From assembly GCA_964632505.1 (NCBI GenBank), contig CAZWCE010000007.1, forward strand, positions 1 to 64,000: a stretch of DNA of 64,000 nt. The letters are read 5' to 3'. Source of the stretch: CAZWCE01 sp964632505. Lineage in GTDB: Bacteria; Planctomycetota; Planctomycetia; Pirellulales; Thermoguttaceae. This document shows, piece by piece, positions 25,399-34,110 of the stretch. The stretch's first letter is position 1; each line of letters begins with the position of its first letter. The notes under the pieces are model-generated. The model was given only the letters and a program-made list of their open reading frames with translations, did not search any database and was not told where the DNA came from. A program made the translations under genes and the position numbers.

Positions 25399-26289
25399 TT
25401 AATTGAGCACGCCGTAATCGGAGAGCGTCTTTTTCAAGGCATCGACCTGCCCATCCGAGAGAGGGGTCATCGGCATGCGGAGCTCTCCCCGATCGCGTCC
25501 GAGCAATTGCATCGCGGTCTTGATCGGAATCGGATTGGTCGCCAGTGAAAGCATGTCGCGGCACAGCGGGAAGAGTTTGGCGTGCCACCGGCGGGCCTCG
25601 GCCACATCTCCCGATTCGTAGGCGTTCACCAGCGCGATCATATCCTTGGGAATAATATTCCCGACGACCGAAACCACGCCCCGGCCGCCGATCGAGAGCA
25701 GAGGCAACGTCAAGCTGTCGTCTCCGCTAAGCACCGTCAGGTCGGTGGAAGTGAGGACCTTCGAGGCTTGATCGAGGGATCCGGTCGCTTCCTTGACCAT
25801 CGTGATGTTCGGCACTTCGGCCATTCGGGCGATCGTCTCCGGCTCGATATTTTTTCCGGTCCGGCCGGGAATATTGTACACGCAGATCGGAATCTCGACC
25901 GACTCGGCCAACTTCTTGTAATGTTGAAAAAAGCCTTCCTGGGTCGGCTTGTTGTAATAGGGAGCCACGACCAGCGCCGCGTCGGCCCCCGCGGAGGCGG
26001 CCCACTGGGTCATCTCGAGCGCCTCGGAGGTACTGTTCGAGCCGGTACCGGCCATCACCTTCACGCGCCCACCGGCCGCCTCGACCACCGCGCGAATAAC
26101 CGACTTGTGCTCCTCGTAATCGAGAGTCGGCGATTCGCCGGTCGTCCCGACCGGGCAAACACAGGTCGTTCCGGCTTCCACCTGAAACTCCACCTGCTTT
26201 TGCAATGTTTCGTAATCGACCTGATCATTCTGGAACGGGGTGATGATCGCCACCGAGAGTCCGGCAAAATCTTCGGATCGTGTAGACAT
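25399..26289 (-). CDS. dapA: 4-hydroxy-tetrahydrodipicolinate synthase
   Basis: 296 residues, standard length. It condenses pyruvate with aspartate semialdehyde, the first step of the lysine/diaminopimelate branch. The TIM-barrel signatures are present: VGTTGESPTL, the pyruvate-binding region AALVVAPYYNKPTQEGF, the catalytic tyrosine in CVYNIPGRTG and the Schiff-base lysine in TMVKEATGS. Start chosen at ATG 26289 with AAAGGTGG upstream; an in-frame GTG two codons earlier is less likely. The pdxJ gene lies 161 bases upstream on the same strand. Confidence 0.95.
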   Translation of the reverse strand: MSTRSEDFAGLSVAIITPFQNDQVDYETLQKQVEFQVEAGTTCVCPVGTTGESPTLDYEEHKSVIRAVVEAAGGRVKVMAGTGSNSTSEALEMTQWAASAGADAALVVAPYYNKPTQEGFFQHYKKLAESVEIPICVYNIPGRTGKNIEPETIARMAEVPNITMVKEATGSLDQASKVLTSTDLTVLSGDDSLTLPLLSIGGRGVVSVVGNIIPKDMIALVNAYESGDVAEARRWHAKLFPLCRDMLSLATNPIPIKTAMQLLGRDRGELRMPMTPLSDGQVDALKKTLSDYGVLN

Positions 26290-26450
26290 GCCCACCTTTC
26301 TTTTTTTGAAATTCGTTCGTTCTTTTCCTGAATCTGATTGTTTCGATGTGGTCTATGATCGGCGCCCCCCCCCCGCGTTCGCACCATGCCGTCGCCCCTG
26401 GACCGCCTATTCGGCAGGAAAACGCGGCCTCCCTTCTCGTAGAGGAAGGA

Positions 26451-27173
26451 TCAATAGCCGCGATTGATCAGTTGTTTCATCTGCGCAACCGCCTCCCGCA
26501 TGCCGACCATCAATGCCCGCGATACAATGCTGTGCCCGATATTCAGTTCCGCCATTTGATCGAGCGTCGCGATCGGCAAAACGTTATGGTAAGTCAATCC
26601 GTGGCCCGCATGCAAACGCAAGCCGGAAGCGACGATCTGCTCACCCGCCTGTCGGACCAATTGCAGTTCCTTCTCCCGTGCGACACCGACGGGAGCGAGC
26701 GCGTAGCTTCCGGTATGCAGCTCCACGGCATCGCACCCGGTATCGAATCCGGCCCCCAACTGCCGGGGGTCGGGATCGAGAAAAAGGCTCACCAAAATGC
26801 CGGCCTCCTGCAAACGGGAGACCACCTCATGGATGCGTTCTTTCTGTCCCAACACATCCAGCCCCCCCTCGGTGGTAATCTCTTCTCGTCGCTCGGGAAC
26901 CAGCGTCGCCTGCTCCGGCTGCAAGTCGCAGGCGATCTTCACGATCCCTTCTTCGCAGGCCATTTCGAGGTTCAATTTCGAGGTGACCGTTTCACGGAGC
27001 AATCGGGCATCCCGATCACCGATGTGGCGACGATCTTCCCGCAAATGAATGGTGATGCCGTCAGCCCCTCCCCATTCGGCCAACGCCGCGGCCAAGATCG
27101 GATCGGGTTCGAACGTCTTGCGCGCCTGACGCACCGTCGCCACGTGATCTATATTCACCCCCAATTCGACCAT
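26451..27173 (-). CDS. pdxJ: Pyridoxine 5'-phosphate synthase
   Basis: 240 residues, the usual PdxJ length. It closes the pyridine ring of vitamin B6 from 1-deoxyxylulose 5-phosphate and 3-amino-2-oxopropyl phosphate. Family motifs: GVNIDHVATVRQAR, ITIHLREDRRHI, LFLDPDPRQLGAG, ELHTGSYA and LHAGHGLTYHNV. Start chosen at ATG 27173, where the conserved N-terminus begins; the frame stays open to 27278 without similarity. A perfect TATAAT at 27347-27342 on the minus strand may be part of its promoter. Confidence 0.95.
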   Translation of the reverse strand: MVELGVNIDHVATVRQARKTFEPDPILAAALAEWGGADGITIHLREDRRHIGDRDARLLRETVTSKLNLEMACEEGIVKIACDLQPEQATLVPERREEITTEGGLDVLGQKERIHEVVSRLQEAGILVSLFLDPDPRQLGAGFDTGCDAVELHTGSYALAPVGVAREKELQLVRQAGEQIVASGLRLHAGHGLTYHNVLPIATLDQMAELNIGHSIVSRALMVGMREAVAQMKQLINRGY

Positions 27174-27637
27174 CGAATTCGCTTTCTCTTCTTGCTGTCG
27201 TTGATAGGAAATGGAGTAACGGCAACCTCGTTTGGCAGAACCGAACGCCGTCAACCCGGCGAGACAGGATAGATACACTATTTAATGAGGGCTCTTTGCC
27301 CGAAAGCCATTTGTCGTGAGATAGTGCCGTCACAGTGAGACATTATAGAGGAAATCGTTCCGTCAGGGAATTGGGGCCGAAAAAAGCGTGAACCGGAGAT
27401 CAGCCTCAGATCCGCCCGAATAGTCAACTACTCCCCCCAATAAAGGTCGCCTTTTTATCGCTCATTTCCATACATCATCACACCAATACTTCTTTCGCGA
27501 TTCATGAGAACGTATCAAGAGGAACCCGGGAGGTTGGATTGAACGAAACATGTCGATATAATAAAGCGGAACTCGCCAACAATCTGCAATGAACAGACTC
27601 GGTCACTCGACCAACGGCCCGTACGATTCAGGATCCT
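27174..27637. other. Divergent intergenic region
   Basis: About 460 bases between pdxJ and the secreted-protein gene. It contains the plus-strand promoter at 27534-27562, a minus-strand TATAAT at 27342-27347 and a weak AAAGG/CCTTT hairpin with T run at 27440-27458. No gene seen. Confidence 0.45.
27534..27562 (+). promoter_or_regulatory. Sigma70-like promoter of the secreted-protein/PQQ operon
   Basis: TTGGAT (27534-27539), a 17-nt spacer and perfect TATAAT (27557-27562), about 80 bases before the start codon. Confidence 0.5.
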
Positions 27638-27640
27638 GTG

Positions 27641-28846
27641 ATGAACGAACAGCCCTACCCGCGCTTTCAAACCACTCTCGGACTCTTCATGAGTTTGCTC
27701 TTCTCGATCCCCTTCCTTGTTTGGGGCGCTGATGTTGCTGCGCAGCAGGCGCCTTTCCCGGAACGAGCGGTGGAGGCGTTGCTGCAAGTCGAACGCTTCG
27801 GACAGGGAAACGCCGAGGCCGGCCGGGCCTGGCCGAAGGTCGCCGCGATCTCTCCCGCCCAGTTACCCGAGCTCCTCGCCGCGTTCGACCGTTCGAATCC
27901 CCTTTCCGCCAACTGGCTTCGCCTCGCGGGGGAAGCCGTCGTCGATCGAGCCGATCAACAGAACGAACCGCTTCCGCTCGACGCACTCCGTGAATTTCTG
28001 CTCGATGCGGAACACGCCCCCGCCGGCCGCCGATTTGCCTACGAACTGCTCCTGCGGGAAACCCCCGAAGCGAAAACGGAACTCGCCGAAAAACTGCTCC
28101 GCGATCCGAGCGGTGTTCTGCGACGCGACCCGATCGGCCGGCTCATTCTCGAGGGGGAAAGATACGTCGATGCAGGCCAAAAAGATCAGGCGATCGCCGT
28201 TTATCGTCGAGCTCTCGATTTTGCGGTTGATTTCGATCAATTGACCACCATCATCGGTCGCCTCGAAAAGCTGGACCTCGAACTGGACGTCCCCAACGAG
28301 TACGGTTTCGTCCTCGATTGGAGCGTCCTCGGACCATTCGACAATACCGACGAGCAAGGCTTCGATGTCGTTTATCCCCCCGAAAAAGAACTGAAGAATC
28401 AGCGTCTGAGCCAGGAGGATCTCCCCGAGAAAAAGTATGATGGAAAGGAAGATCAAATCGCTTGGCAGGAACATCATACGGGCGATCGCCTTGGGGTCGT
28501 CGACTTCAATGAACTCTTCGGCAAGCAGAAAAACGTTTGTGGATACGCCCTGGCGGACTTCCATTCCGAAAAGCGTCAACCGGCCACGCTGAGACTTTCC
28601 TCCCTGAATGCCCTGAAAATATGGTTCAACGGGGAATTGGTCCGCGAAATCGACGTCTACCATGGTGGGCAAAAGGCCGATCAATACATCGTGCCGGTGA
28701 CCCTCGAGCCGGGAAACAATACGATTCTCGTGAAGGTTTGCCAAAACGACCAACCCCAGAGCTGGGCGGAGAGCTGGAATTTCTCTCTCCGTGTTTGCGA
28801 CCGCTCCGGACGTCCGTTGCGAAGCTCTTCGAGCGAAGAGAGATGA
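27641..28846 (+). CDS. Secreted protein with helical repeats and C-terminal jelly-roll-like domain
   Basis: 401 residues. A signal peptide (FQTTLGLFMSLLFSIPFLVWG, cleavage near DVAAQQ) is followed by a helical part (~35-210) and a beta-rich C-terminal part (LKIWFNGELVREIDVYHGG, VTLEPGNNTILVKVCQND) that looks like the PA14/carbohydrate-binding jelly roll found at the ends of planctomycete secreted proteins. Function unknown. ATG 27641 directly follows an in-frame GTG. Its stop overlaps the next start as ATGA, so it is translationally coupled to the PQQ-like protein and the two probably act together. Confidence 0.8.
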   Translation: MNEQPYPRFQTTLGLFMSLLFSIPFLVWGADVAAQQAPFPERAVEALLQVERFGQGNAEAGRAWPKVAAISPAQLPELLAAFDRSNPLSANWLRLAGEAVVDRADQQNEPLPLDALREFLLDAEHAPAGRRFAYELLLRETPEAKTELAEKLLRDPSGVLRRDPIGRLILEGERYVDAGQKDQAIAVYRRALDFAVDFDQLTTIIGRLEKLDLELDVPNEYGFVLDWSVLGPFDNTDEQGFDVVYPPEKELKNQRLSQEDLPEKKYDGKEDQIAWQEHHTGDRLGVVDFNELFGKQKNVCGYALADFHSEKRQPATLRLSSLNALKIWFNGELVREIDVYHGGQKADQYIVPVTLEPGNNTILVKVCQNDQPQSWAESWNFSLRVCDRSGRPLRSSSSEER

Positions 28847-30240
28847 CTTTCACCCCCTGGCGATCACTTACCAAATCCTTGTCCCTTAATATACAGAGCA
28901 TCAGGCCACCCATGCTTCCCATCGCCGATCGACCAAACAACGCCACAATAAGCCGATCCCGGGCAAAACGATTGTGGCAAAAGCGACGCAAATCGTTGAC
29001 GCAGGTTTTCCGAATTCTCGCGTTTTGCCTTCCTTTGCTGGTTTCCAGCGGGGTTTCGTCCTCTCCACTCGCGGCCCAAGAGTGGGGGCATTTCCGGGGC
29101 ACGAAGAACAACCCCGTTTGCAAAGAAGCCGGTTTTCCCGACGATTTCGATCGCCAAGAGCATGTGCTCTGGCGAGTGCCTCTTCCCGGCCCCGGGCCTT
29201 CGAGCCCGATCGTCCTCGGCGACCTGGTGGTGGTCACCTGCGCCGATGGCGTCAATCAAAGTCGGCTTCATGTGTTGGCTTTCGATCGAGCGACCGGCCG
29301 AATCGCTTGGCATCGCACGGTCCGCGCGACCGGGGCGACCATCTTCCATCCCTTCGGAGGCGTTGCTTCCAATACCCCGGCCGGCGACGGCGAGTGCATC
29401 GTGGCGATGTTCTCCTCGAACGATGTCGTCTGCTTCGATCGGGCGGGCAATCTTCTCTGGTTCCGTGGACTGGGGTACGATTACCCCGAGATGCGCAACG
29501 ACGTCGGCATGGCCTCTTCCCCGATCATCGTCGGCGACACAGTCATGATTCAGTGCGAGAATCAGGGAACCTCCCTGTTGCTCGGATTGGATCGAAAAAC
29601 CGGCAGGACGATCTGGAAAAAAGAACGGATGAAGGACGCCATTTGGAGTTCGCCTTCGCTTCTCGAACATTCCGACGTCGACGGCAATCTCCGGAAGCTG
29701 GTACTGATCCATGGACGCGACGGCCTGAGCGTGGTGGATCCGCAAGAAGGAAAAACCCTTTACCACTATGAGATCTCCGTCAATACGATGGCCTCTTCCG
29801 TCTCGGCCGACGGAGCGATCTACCTCCCGGCAAACGGCATTCATAAACTCGCGATCGATCCCGACAACCAAGAGCTGGAAACACTCTGGTATGAACGGCG
29901 TTTGAGGGGCAGCAGTCCGAGTCCCGCGATCGATGATGAAAAAATGTATATACTGAAGCCGCCGGGGATCGTCGTTTGTGCCGACACCGAAACCGGACGC
30001 ATGCGATGGCAAGTGCGGCTTGAAGGAAACTTCTGGGCAACGCCGGTGGTCGCCGGCGACCGCCTGATCGCCGTGGACGACGCCGGCAAGGTGCAGGTGG
30101 TCGATCTCGAAAAGGAAAGAGGAGAAAAAGTGGGCGCCTTCGAACTCGATGGCCAATGCTTGGCAACTCCGGCGGTCACGCCCGAGGCCGTCTATTTCCG
30201 AACGAAGCAATCGCTCTGGAAAGTGTCCACCGCTCCGTGA
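28843..30240 (+). CDS. PQQ-type beta-propeller protein
   Basis: 465 residues. A basic N-terminal stretch is followed by an export signal (VFRILAFCLPLLVSSGV...AAQ). The body has repeated propeller blades such as PGPGPSSPIVLGDLVVVTC, AFDRATGRIAWHRTV, GLDRKTGRTIWKKERM and CADTETGRMRWQVRL, typical of PQQ-like/outer-membrane-assembly propellers without a clear dehydrogenase catalytic site. Such proteins are abundant in planctomycetes; their role is mostly unknown. ATG 28843 overlaps the stop of the previous gene (ATGA). An alternative start at 28912 would give a more standard signal peptide. Confidence 0.83.
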   Translation: MTFTPWRSLTKSLSLNIQSIRPPMLPIADRPNNATISRSRAKRLWQKRRKSLTQVFRILAFCLPLLVSSGVSSSPLAAQEWGHFRGTKNNPVCKEAGFPDDFDRQEHVLWRVPLPGPGPSSPIVLGDLVVVTCADGVNQSRLHVLAFDRATGRIAWHRTVRATGATIFHPFGGVASNTPAGDGECIVAMFSSNDVVCFDRAGNLLWFRGLGYDYPEMRNDVGMASSPIIVGDTVMIQCENQGTSLLLGLDRKTGRTIWKKERMKDAIWSSPSLLEHSDVDGNLRKLVLIHGRDGLSVVDPQEGKTLYHYEISVNTMASSVSADGAIYLPANGIHKLAIDPDNQELETLWYERRLRGSSPSPAIDDEKMYILKPPGIVVCADTETGRMRWQVRLEGNFWATPVVAGDRLIAVDDAGKVQVVDLEKERGEKVGAFELDGQCLATPAVTPEAVYFRTKQSLWKVSTAP

Positions 30241-30306
30241 CTCCCTTTGAATATCGCTTACAGAACATCAATCGTCTCCCCTTTCGGAAAGTGGCTCCGA
30301 ACCAGC

Positions 30307-31611
30307 ATGACCGATTCGATCTCCGTGACTCCTTCCGGCCCCGTCGATGCGCGAGTGCGTCCCCCGGGTTCCAAGAGCATCACCAACCGGGCGCTCGTTT
30401 GCGCCGCACTGACGCCGGGAAAATCGATTCTCCAAGGGGCGCTCGACAGCGATGATACCCGCGTGATGGTGGCGGCGCTGCGAACACTCGGCCTCTCGGT
30501 CAAGCACGATGTGCCCCACGGAACCATGACGATCGAGGGAATCGATCCCCGACTGGCCCATGATGCGCCCGGCGAGTTCCATGAGATGGCGGAAATCTAC
30601 ATCGGCAACAGCGGAACGACGATCCGATTTCTCACGTCGATGCTCGCTTTTCTTCCCGGAACATTTCGTCTTCACGGCAAACCGAGAATGCACCAGCGGC
30701 CGATCGGCGATCTGGTCGATTCGCTCCGAACGCTGGGGGCGGACGTGGCTTGCGAAAAGAAGGCGGGCCATCCCCCGGTGCGCATCCATGGACGGCCCAT
30801 GCTGGCGGGGAAGACCGCCATCGCGGGACATCTTTCCAGCCAGTTCTTGAGCGGTCTCTTGCTCGCGGCACCGGCCGCCCGAGGGGACATGGAAATCGAC
30901 GTGGTGGGCGAACTCGTCTCCAAACCGTATATCGCGATGACGCTCTCGGTGATGCGGGCCTTCGGGGCGGAAGTCGAAGCGGCCGAAGATCTTTCCCATT
31001 TCCGTATTCCCGGCCACACCTTCTATCAGCCGACGAAGTATTCGATCGAGCCCGATGCCTCCGCGGCGAGTTATTTCTTCGCCGCCGCCGCCATCACCGG
31101 AGGACGAGTCACGGTGCAAGGACTCTCGAAAAACAGTCTGCAAGGAGATGTCGCCTTCTGTGATTGTCTCGCACAAATGGGCTGCGAAGTGGAAGACCGG
31201 GAAGATTCGATCACGGTTCGAGGACCGCAAGCGCTCCGTGGCATCGAAGTCGACATGAACGCCATCAGCGACACGGTACAGACCCTCTGCGCCGTCGCCC
31301 CCTTCGCAAAAGGAAAAACCACGATTCACAATGTCGCTCACATCCGCCATAAGGAAACCGACCGCATCGCCGCCATGGCCAACGAATTGAGAAAGACTGG
31401 GATCGAAGTGAAAGAGTTCGAGGACGGCATCACCATCCATCCCGGAAAAATGCATCCCGCGACGTTCGATACCTACGACGATCACCGCATGGCGATGAGC
31501 TTGGCGCTTTTAGGGCTGAGACAAGAAGGGATGCTCATCACCGAACCGGATTGCACGGCGAAAACCTACCCCGACTATTTCCGCGATCTTCAAAGAATCG
31601 TGCGGCGTTGA
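30307..31611 (+). CDS. aroA: 3-phosphoshikimate 1-carboxyvinyltransferase (EPSP synthase)
   Basis: 434 residues, normal for AroA. It joins shikimate 3-phosphate and phosphoenolpyruvate in aromatic amino acid synthesis. Signatures: PPGSKSITNRALVCAAL, YIGNSGTTIRFLTSMLA, HQRPIGDLVDSLR, the catalytic-base region EPDASAASYFFAAAAI, HIRHKETDRIAAM and YDDHRMAMSLALLGL. Start chosen at ATG 30307, the first residue in register with the family N-terminus; a frame to 30247 is open but without similarity. It follows the PQQ-like gene by 66 bases and may be cotranscribed. Confidence 0.96.
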   Translation: MTDSISVTPSGPVDARVRPPGSKSITNRALVCAALTPGKSILQGALDSDDTRVMVAALRTLGLSVKHDVPHGTMTIEGIDPRLAHDAPGEFHEMAEIYIGNSGTTIRFLTSMLAFLPGTFRLHGKPRMHQRPIGDLVDSLRTLGADVACEKKAGHPPVRIHGRPMLAGKTAIAGHLSSQFLSGLLLAAPAARGDMEIDVVGELVSKPYIAMTLSVMRAFGAEVEAAEDLSHFRIPGHTFYQPTKYSIEPDASAASYFFAAAAITGGRVTVQGLSKNSLQGDVAFCDCLAQMGCEVEDREDSITVRGPQALRGIEVDMNAISDTVQTLCAVAPFAKGKTTIHNVAHIRHKETDRIAAMANELRKTGIEVKEFEDGITIHPGKMHPATFDTYDDHRMAMSLALLGLRQEGMLITEPDCTAKTYPDYFRDLQRIVRR

Positions 31612-31676
31612 GCGAAGATGCAACGAGAGAGTCCCCGACCGCCGCACGCCAACGAAAAACAATGTTCGTCTTCGTG

Positions 31677-31913
31677 TTATTTCGGGTGCGTGATCTTCAT
31701 CGAAGATTTCGAGGGACCGGCGTTGAGCAACTCATCGACGCGACGCAGGATCTCTTCCGCATCGCTGTTGACGTGCCGCTGCGAGTCGGGATTCTGTGCG
31801 ACGAACATCGCGCGGCAATGATAGCAAACCACCTTCCGACCGAGGTACTCGACCCGGATTTGAAGACGGCGGCCGCACGTCGGGCACGATTGAAGATAAT
31901 ATGCCGTTGCCAT
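31677..31913 (-). CDS. Small zinc-ribbon protein
   Basis: 78 residues. Two CxxC knuckles, CPTCGRRLQIRVEYLGRKVVCYHCRAMF without its ends in detail, form one zinc ribbon (Cys10/13 and Cys30/33). The C-terminal half is a charged helix (SDAEEILRRVDELLNAG). TAGGAG lies 9 nt upstream of ATG 31913. Small ribbons of this kind occur widely in planctomycetes; the partner and role are unknown. It converges with aroA, and a promoter-like sequence lies upstream. Confidence 0.8.
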   Translation of the reverse strand: MATAYYLQSCPTCGRRLQIRVEYLGRKVVCYHCRAMFVAQNPDSQRHVNSDAEEILRRVDELLNAGPSKSSMKITHPK

Positions 31914-32013
31914 GAGCGTAACTCCTAACGATGGCCAAATTCCAGTCCGTGGAATTCGAGAGAACCGGAAAGGAACAAACGGGAGGAAAAAGGCACAAGC
32001 CCCATTTCATACC

Positions 32014-32041
32014 GTTATATAATAATTCTGGGATTTGAAAA
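32014..32041 (-). promoter_or_regulatory. Possible promoter of the zinc-ribbon gene
   Basis: On the minus strand TTTTCA, a 16-nt spacer and TATAAC (32019-32014), about 100 bases upstream of the start codon. The rest of 31914-32206 is AT-rich and shows no gene. Confidence 0.35.
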
Positions 32042-32206
32042 GTATTTTCCTGGCACAATCGCCGGTTTTTCCACAATTCTTCCCATAACTCAATAATTGT
32101 ATCAGTCGCGAAAAATACAACTCCATTTTCAAAAAAAACCACTATTTTTCCGGGAATACATACCCCCCATCGTAGCAAGATACCGTTGGATAACGAGTTG
32201 CGCAAT

Positions 32207-34027
32207 TCATACAACGCTCATTTTTTTCCAAAGACGACTCAGATGATGGGTTGCCTTTTGCCTCACCTTGGGGGTGTCGGGTAGTGCCGCATAAACGACC
32301 CGACAATAGTATTCCCGCAATACCTGCAAATCTTCTTCGGGAATCGTGCTCGAACGGGCAATCCGGGAAAGATATTCCGAAGCGGTTTCCTCGGGCCAAT
32401 GCTCGATCTCTCGCTCTGCCCCCCAGACCTCGATCGCCTCAAACGTCTTCTGGATAAGCAGTTCCGTCGAATACTTCTTGGCGCGACGTCCCAGGAACGG
32501 GTTTTTCAAATCATGAAATGCCAATCGCCGTCTCGATTCAGCCGACGTCGGTTCCCCTTCTACGCTTTGAGGCTCCGTTTTTCTCGGAAAAAGATTCGAA
32601 AAGAGCCCACGCAACGTGTCCAGAAGCTCCTTCACCCCCCGCAGAAGCTCCTCGCGATACATGATCGCCAGCATGACAACCAAGATCACGATGCCTAGAA
32701 GGAGCAACCAACGGAAGATCGTTCCAATGCCGAGCATCGAAAAAAGCTCCGTGAAGTTTCCCATCAGCTCTTGTGTCGCTTCGCCACTTTCACTTCCTCG
32801 GCTTTCACTTCCTCGGCTTTCACTTCCTCGGCTCTCACTTCCTCGGCTCTCACTTCCTCGGCTCTCACTTCCTCGGCTCTCACTTCCTTGGGTTTCATTT
32901 CCCGGGCCTTGCGCGGATTGCTGCTGATTCTGTCCTTGCCCTTCCCCATTTCCTTCCTGATTTCCCGGGGCATTGGAATCTCCCGAACGGGTTTCCACTT
33001 GTTCGGTCCGAGAATTCTTTCCACCACCCCGGTCATCGGGGGAGCTATCTTTGGCCGCGTCGGAACCGACGGACCACCGATTGGGCGACTGTTTCGGTCC
33101 CTCGTCCTCGTCTTTTTGCTCTTTTTCGTGTTGATCCGGTCCGTTCAGCTCAGCCAGTTCGGGGAGGGGAAAATCTCCGCCGGGCCGGGGCAGCAAAAGG
33201 GCGATCATGCAAAAGACGAAAATGATGACCGCTCCCATCATCAGCCAGGCCGATGCCATGCCGCCGGACATCGGTACATTCCTCCTTCGAAGATAGCGTC
33301 GCAGGCCGAGAATACTCGTCGACATGAGCAAGGCCATCGAAGCGATGGAATACGCAACCACGCAGGCGAAAGCATGGTGGCGCGTTGCTTCGGGAGCATT
33401 GGCCATCAGGAACTCTCCGAAGACGAAAACCGGAATCGCGGCCAAGGAGAAGTAAAGTATCCAGACACCGGGCGCGTGGCTCACCTTGTCTTGCTCGCTG
33501 AAGAAAAACAGGAAGATCCGCTCGGCGATCGATTTTTTCCTCTTTGATTTCCCCGCTTTTTTCTTCTTTTCGGCCGATGTTTCCGGTGGGATCGCTTCCT
33601 CGGATTCCTCCCGTTCCGCATCGAGCAGCCCGACTCCACGGTCCTCCTCTTCTTCATCGATGAAGGTGCAGTTCCAGGTCAACTTATGGGAAATCCACCA
33701 GATGAGGATCATGATCAGAGAGACCGGCAGAAAAAACATCGGCGCGAACCGCCAGACCGCCAGCAGGGTCACCCCCCCAAGCGCGAAGATATAAGGGAGC
33801 GATCGGGCCGTATCGAACTCAATGGAAACCCGACCGATCAAGACGATCGCCATGACAAACATCGCGATGATGAAACGGATCCGCCATTGATGATCCGCGG
33901 AGAAGTCACTTGCCCGACCGAAAACATCGAGCAGGTAATAGGCCATGCTCCCGACCATCACCATGATGAGAAGCGGACAAATCGCGATGACCAGGTAATC
34001 GAGCAATGTCTTGTCGTGACGTGGCAT
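32207..34027 (-). CDS. DUF4129-type polytopic membrane protein with a Gly-Ser-Glu repeat linker
   Basis: 606 residues. Two N-terminal hairpins of membrane segments, a charged cytoplasmic loop (EEEEEDRGVGLLDAEREE, KKKKAGKSKRKKS), further spans around 195-285, then a long hydrophilic linker containing GSESR repeated six to seven times, a last span (IFRWLLLLGIVILVVMLAIM) and a C-terminal soluble DUF4129-like domain (KTFEAIEVWGAEREIEHWPEETASEYLSRI). It lies directly behind MoxR and DUF58 genes, the usual company of DUF4129/transglutaminase proteins. The transglutaminase core itself is not visible in this chain. Probably an envelope-stress or surface-assembly factor. Confidence 0.78.
   Translation of the reverse strand: MPRHDKTLLDYLVIAICPLLIMVMVGSMAYYLLDVFGRASDFSADHQWRIRFIIAMFVMAIVLIGRVSIEFDTARSLPYIFALGGVTLLAVWRFAPMFFLPVSLIMILIWWISHKLTWNCTFIDEEEEDRGVGLLDAEREESEEAIPPETSAEKKKKAGKSKRKKSIAERIFLFFFSEQDKVSHAPGVWILYFSLAAIPVFVFGEFLMANAPEATRHHAFACVVAYSIASMALLMSTSILGLRRYLRRRNVPMSGGMASAWLMMGAVIIFVFCMIALLLPRPGGDFPLPELAELNGPDQHEKEQKDEDEGPKQSPNRWSVGSDAAKDSSPDDRGGGKNSRTEQVETRSGDSNAPGNQEGNGEGQGQNQQQSAQGPGNETQGSESRGSESRGSESRGSESRGSESRGSESRGSESGEATQELMGNFTELFSMLGIGTIFRWLLLLGIVILVVMLAIMYREELLRGVKELLDTLRGLFSNLFPRKTEPQSVEGEPTSAESRRRLAFHDLKNPFLGRRAKKYSTELLIQKTFEAIEVWGAEREIEHWPEETASEYLSRIARSSTIPEEDLQVLREYYCRVVYAALPDTPKVRQKATHHLSRLWKKMSVV
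32791..32895. repeat. 15-bp minisatellite inside the DUF4129-type gene
   Basis: Six near-identical 15-base units (CACTTCCTCGGCTYT on the plus strand) from 32791 to 32880, plus a degenerate seventh to 32895. They encode GSESR pentapeptides. Being a multiple of three, unit loss or gain keeps the frame. Confidence 0.9.
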
Positions 34028-34110
34028 CGGCGAACCTCATGGAATCGAAAATCGATTCATTCCTTTTCCTCTGCCCCACCAAAAACCGACGTCGGGGGCC
34101 TTTTCCACAT

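Noticed and set aside
32791..32895. Tandem repeats as a possible CRISPR array
   Set aside because: Units are 15 bases with no spacers and lie inside a coding frame.
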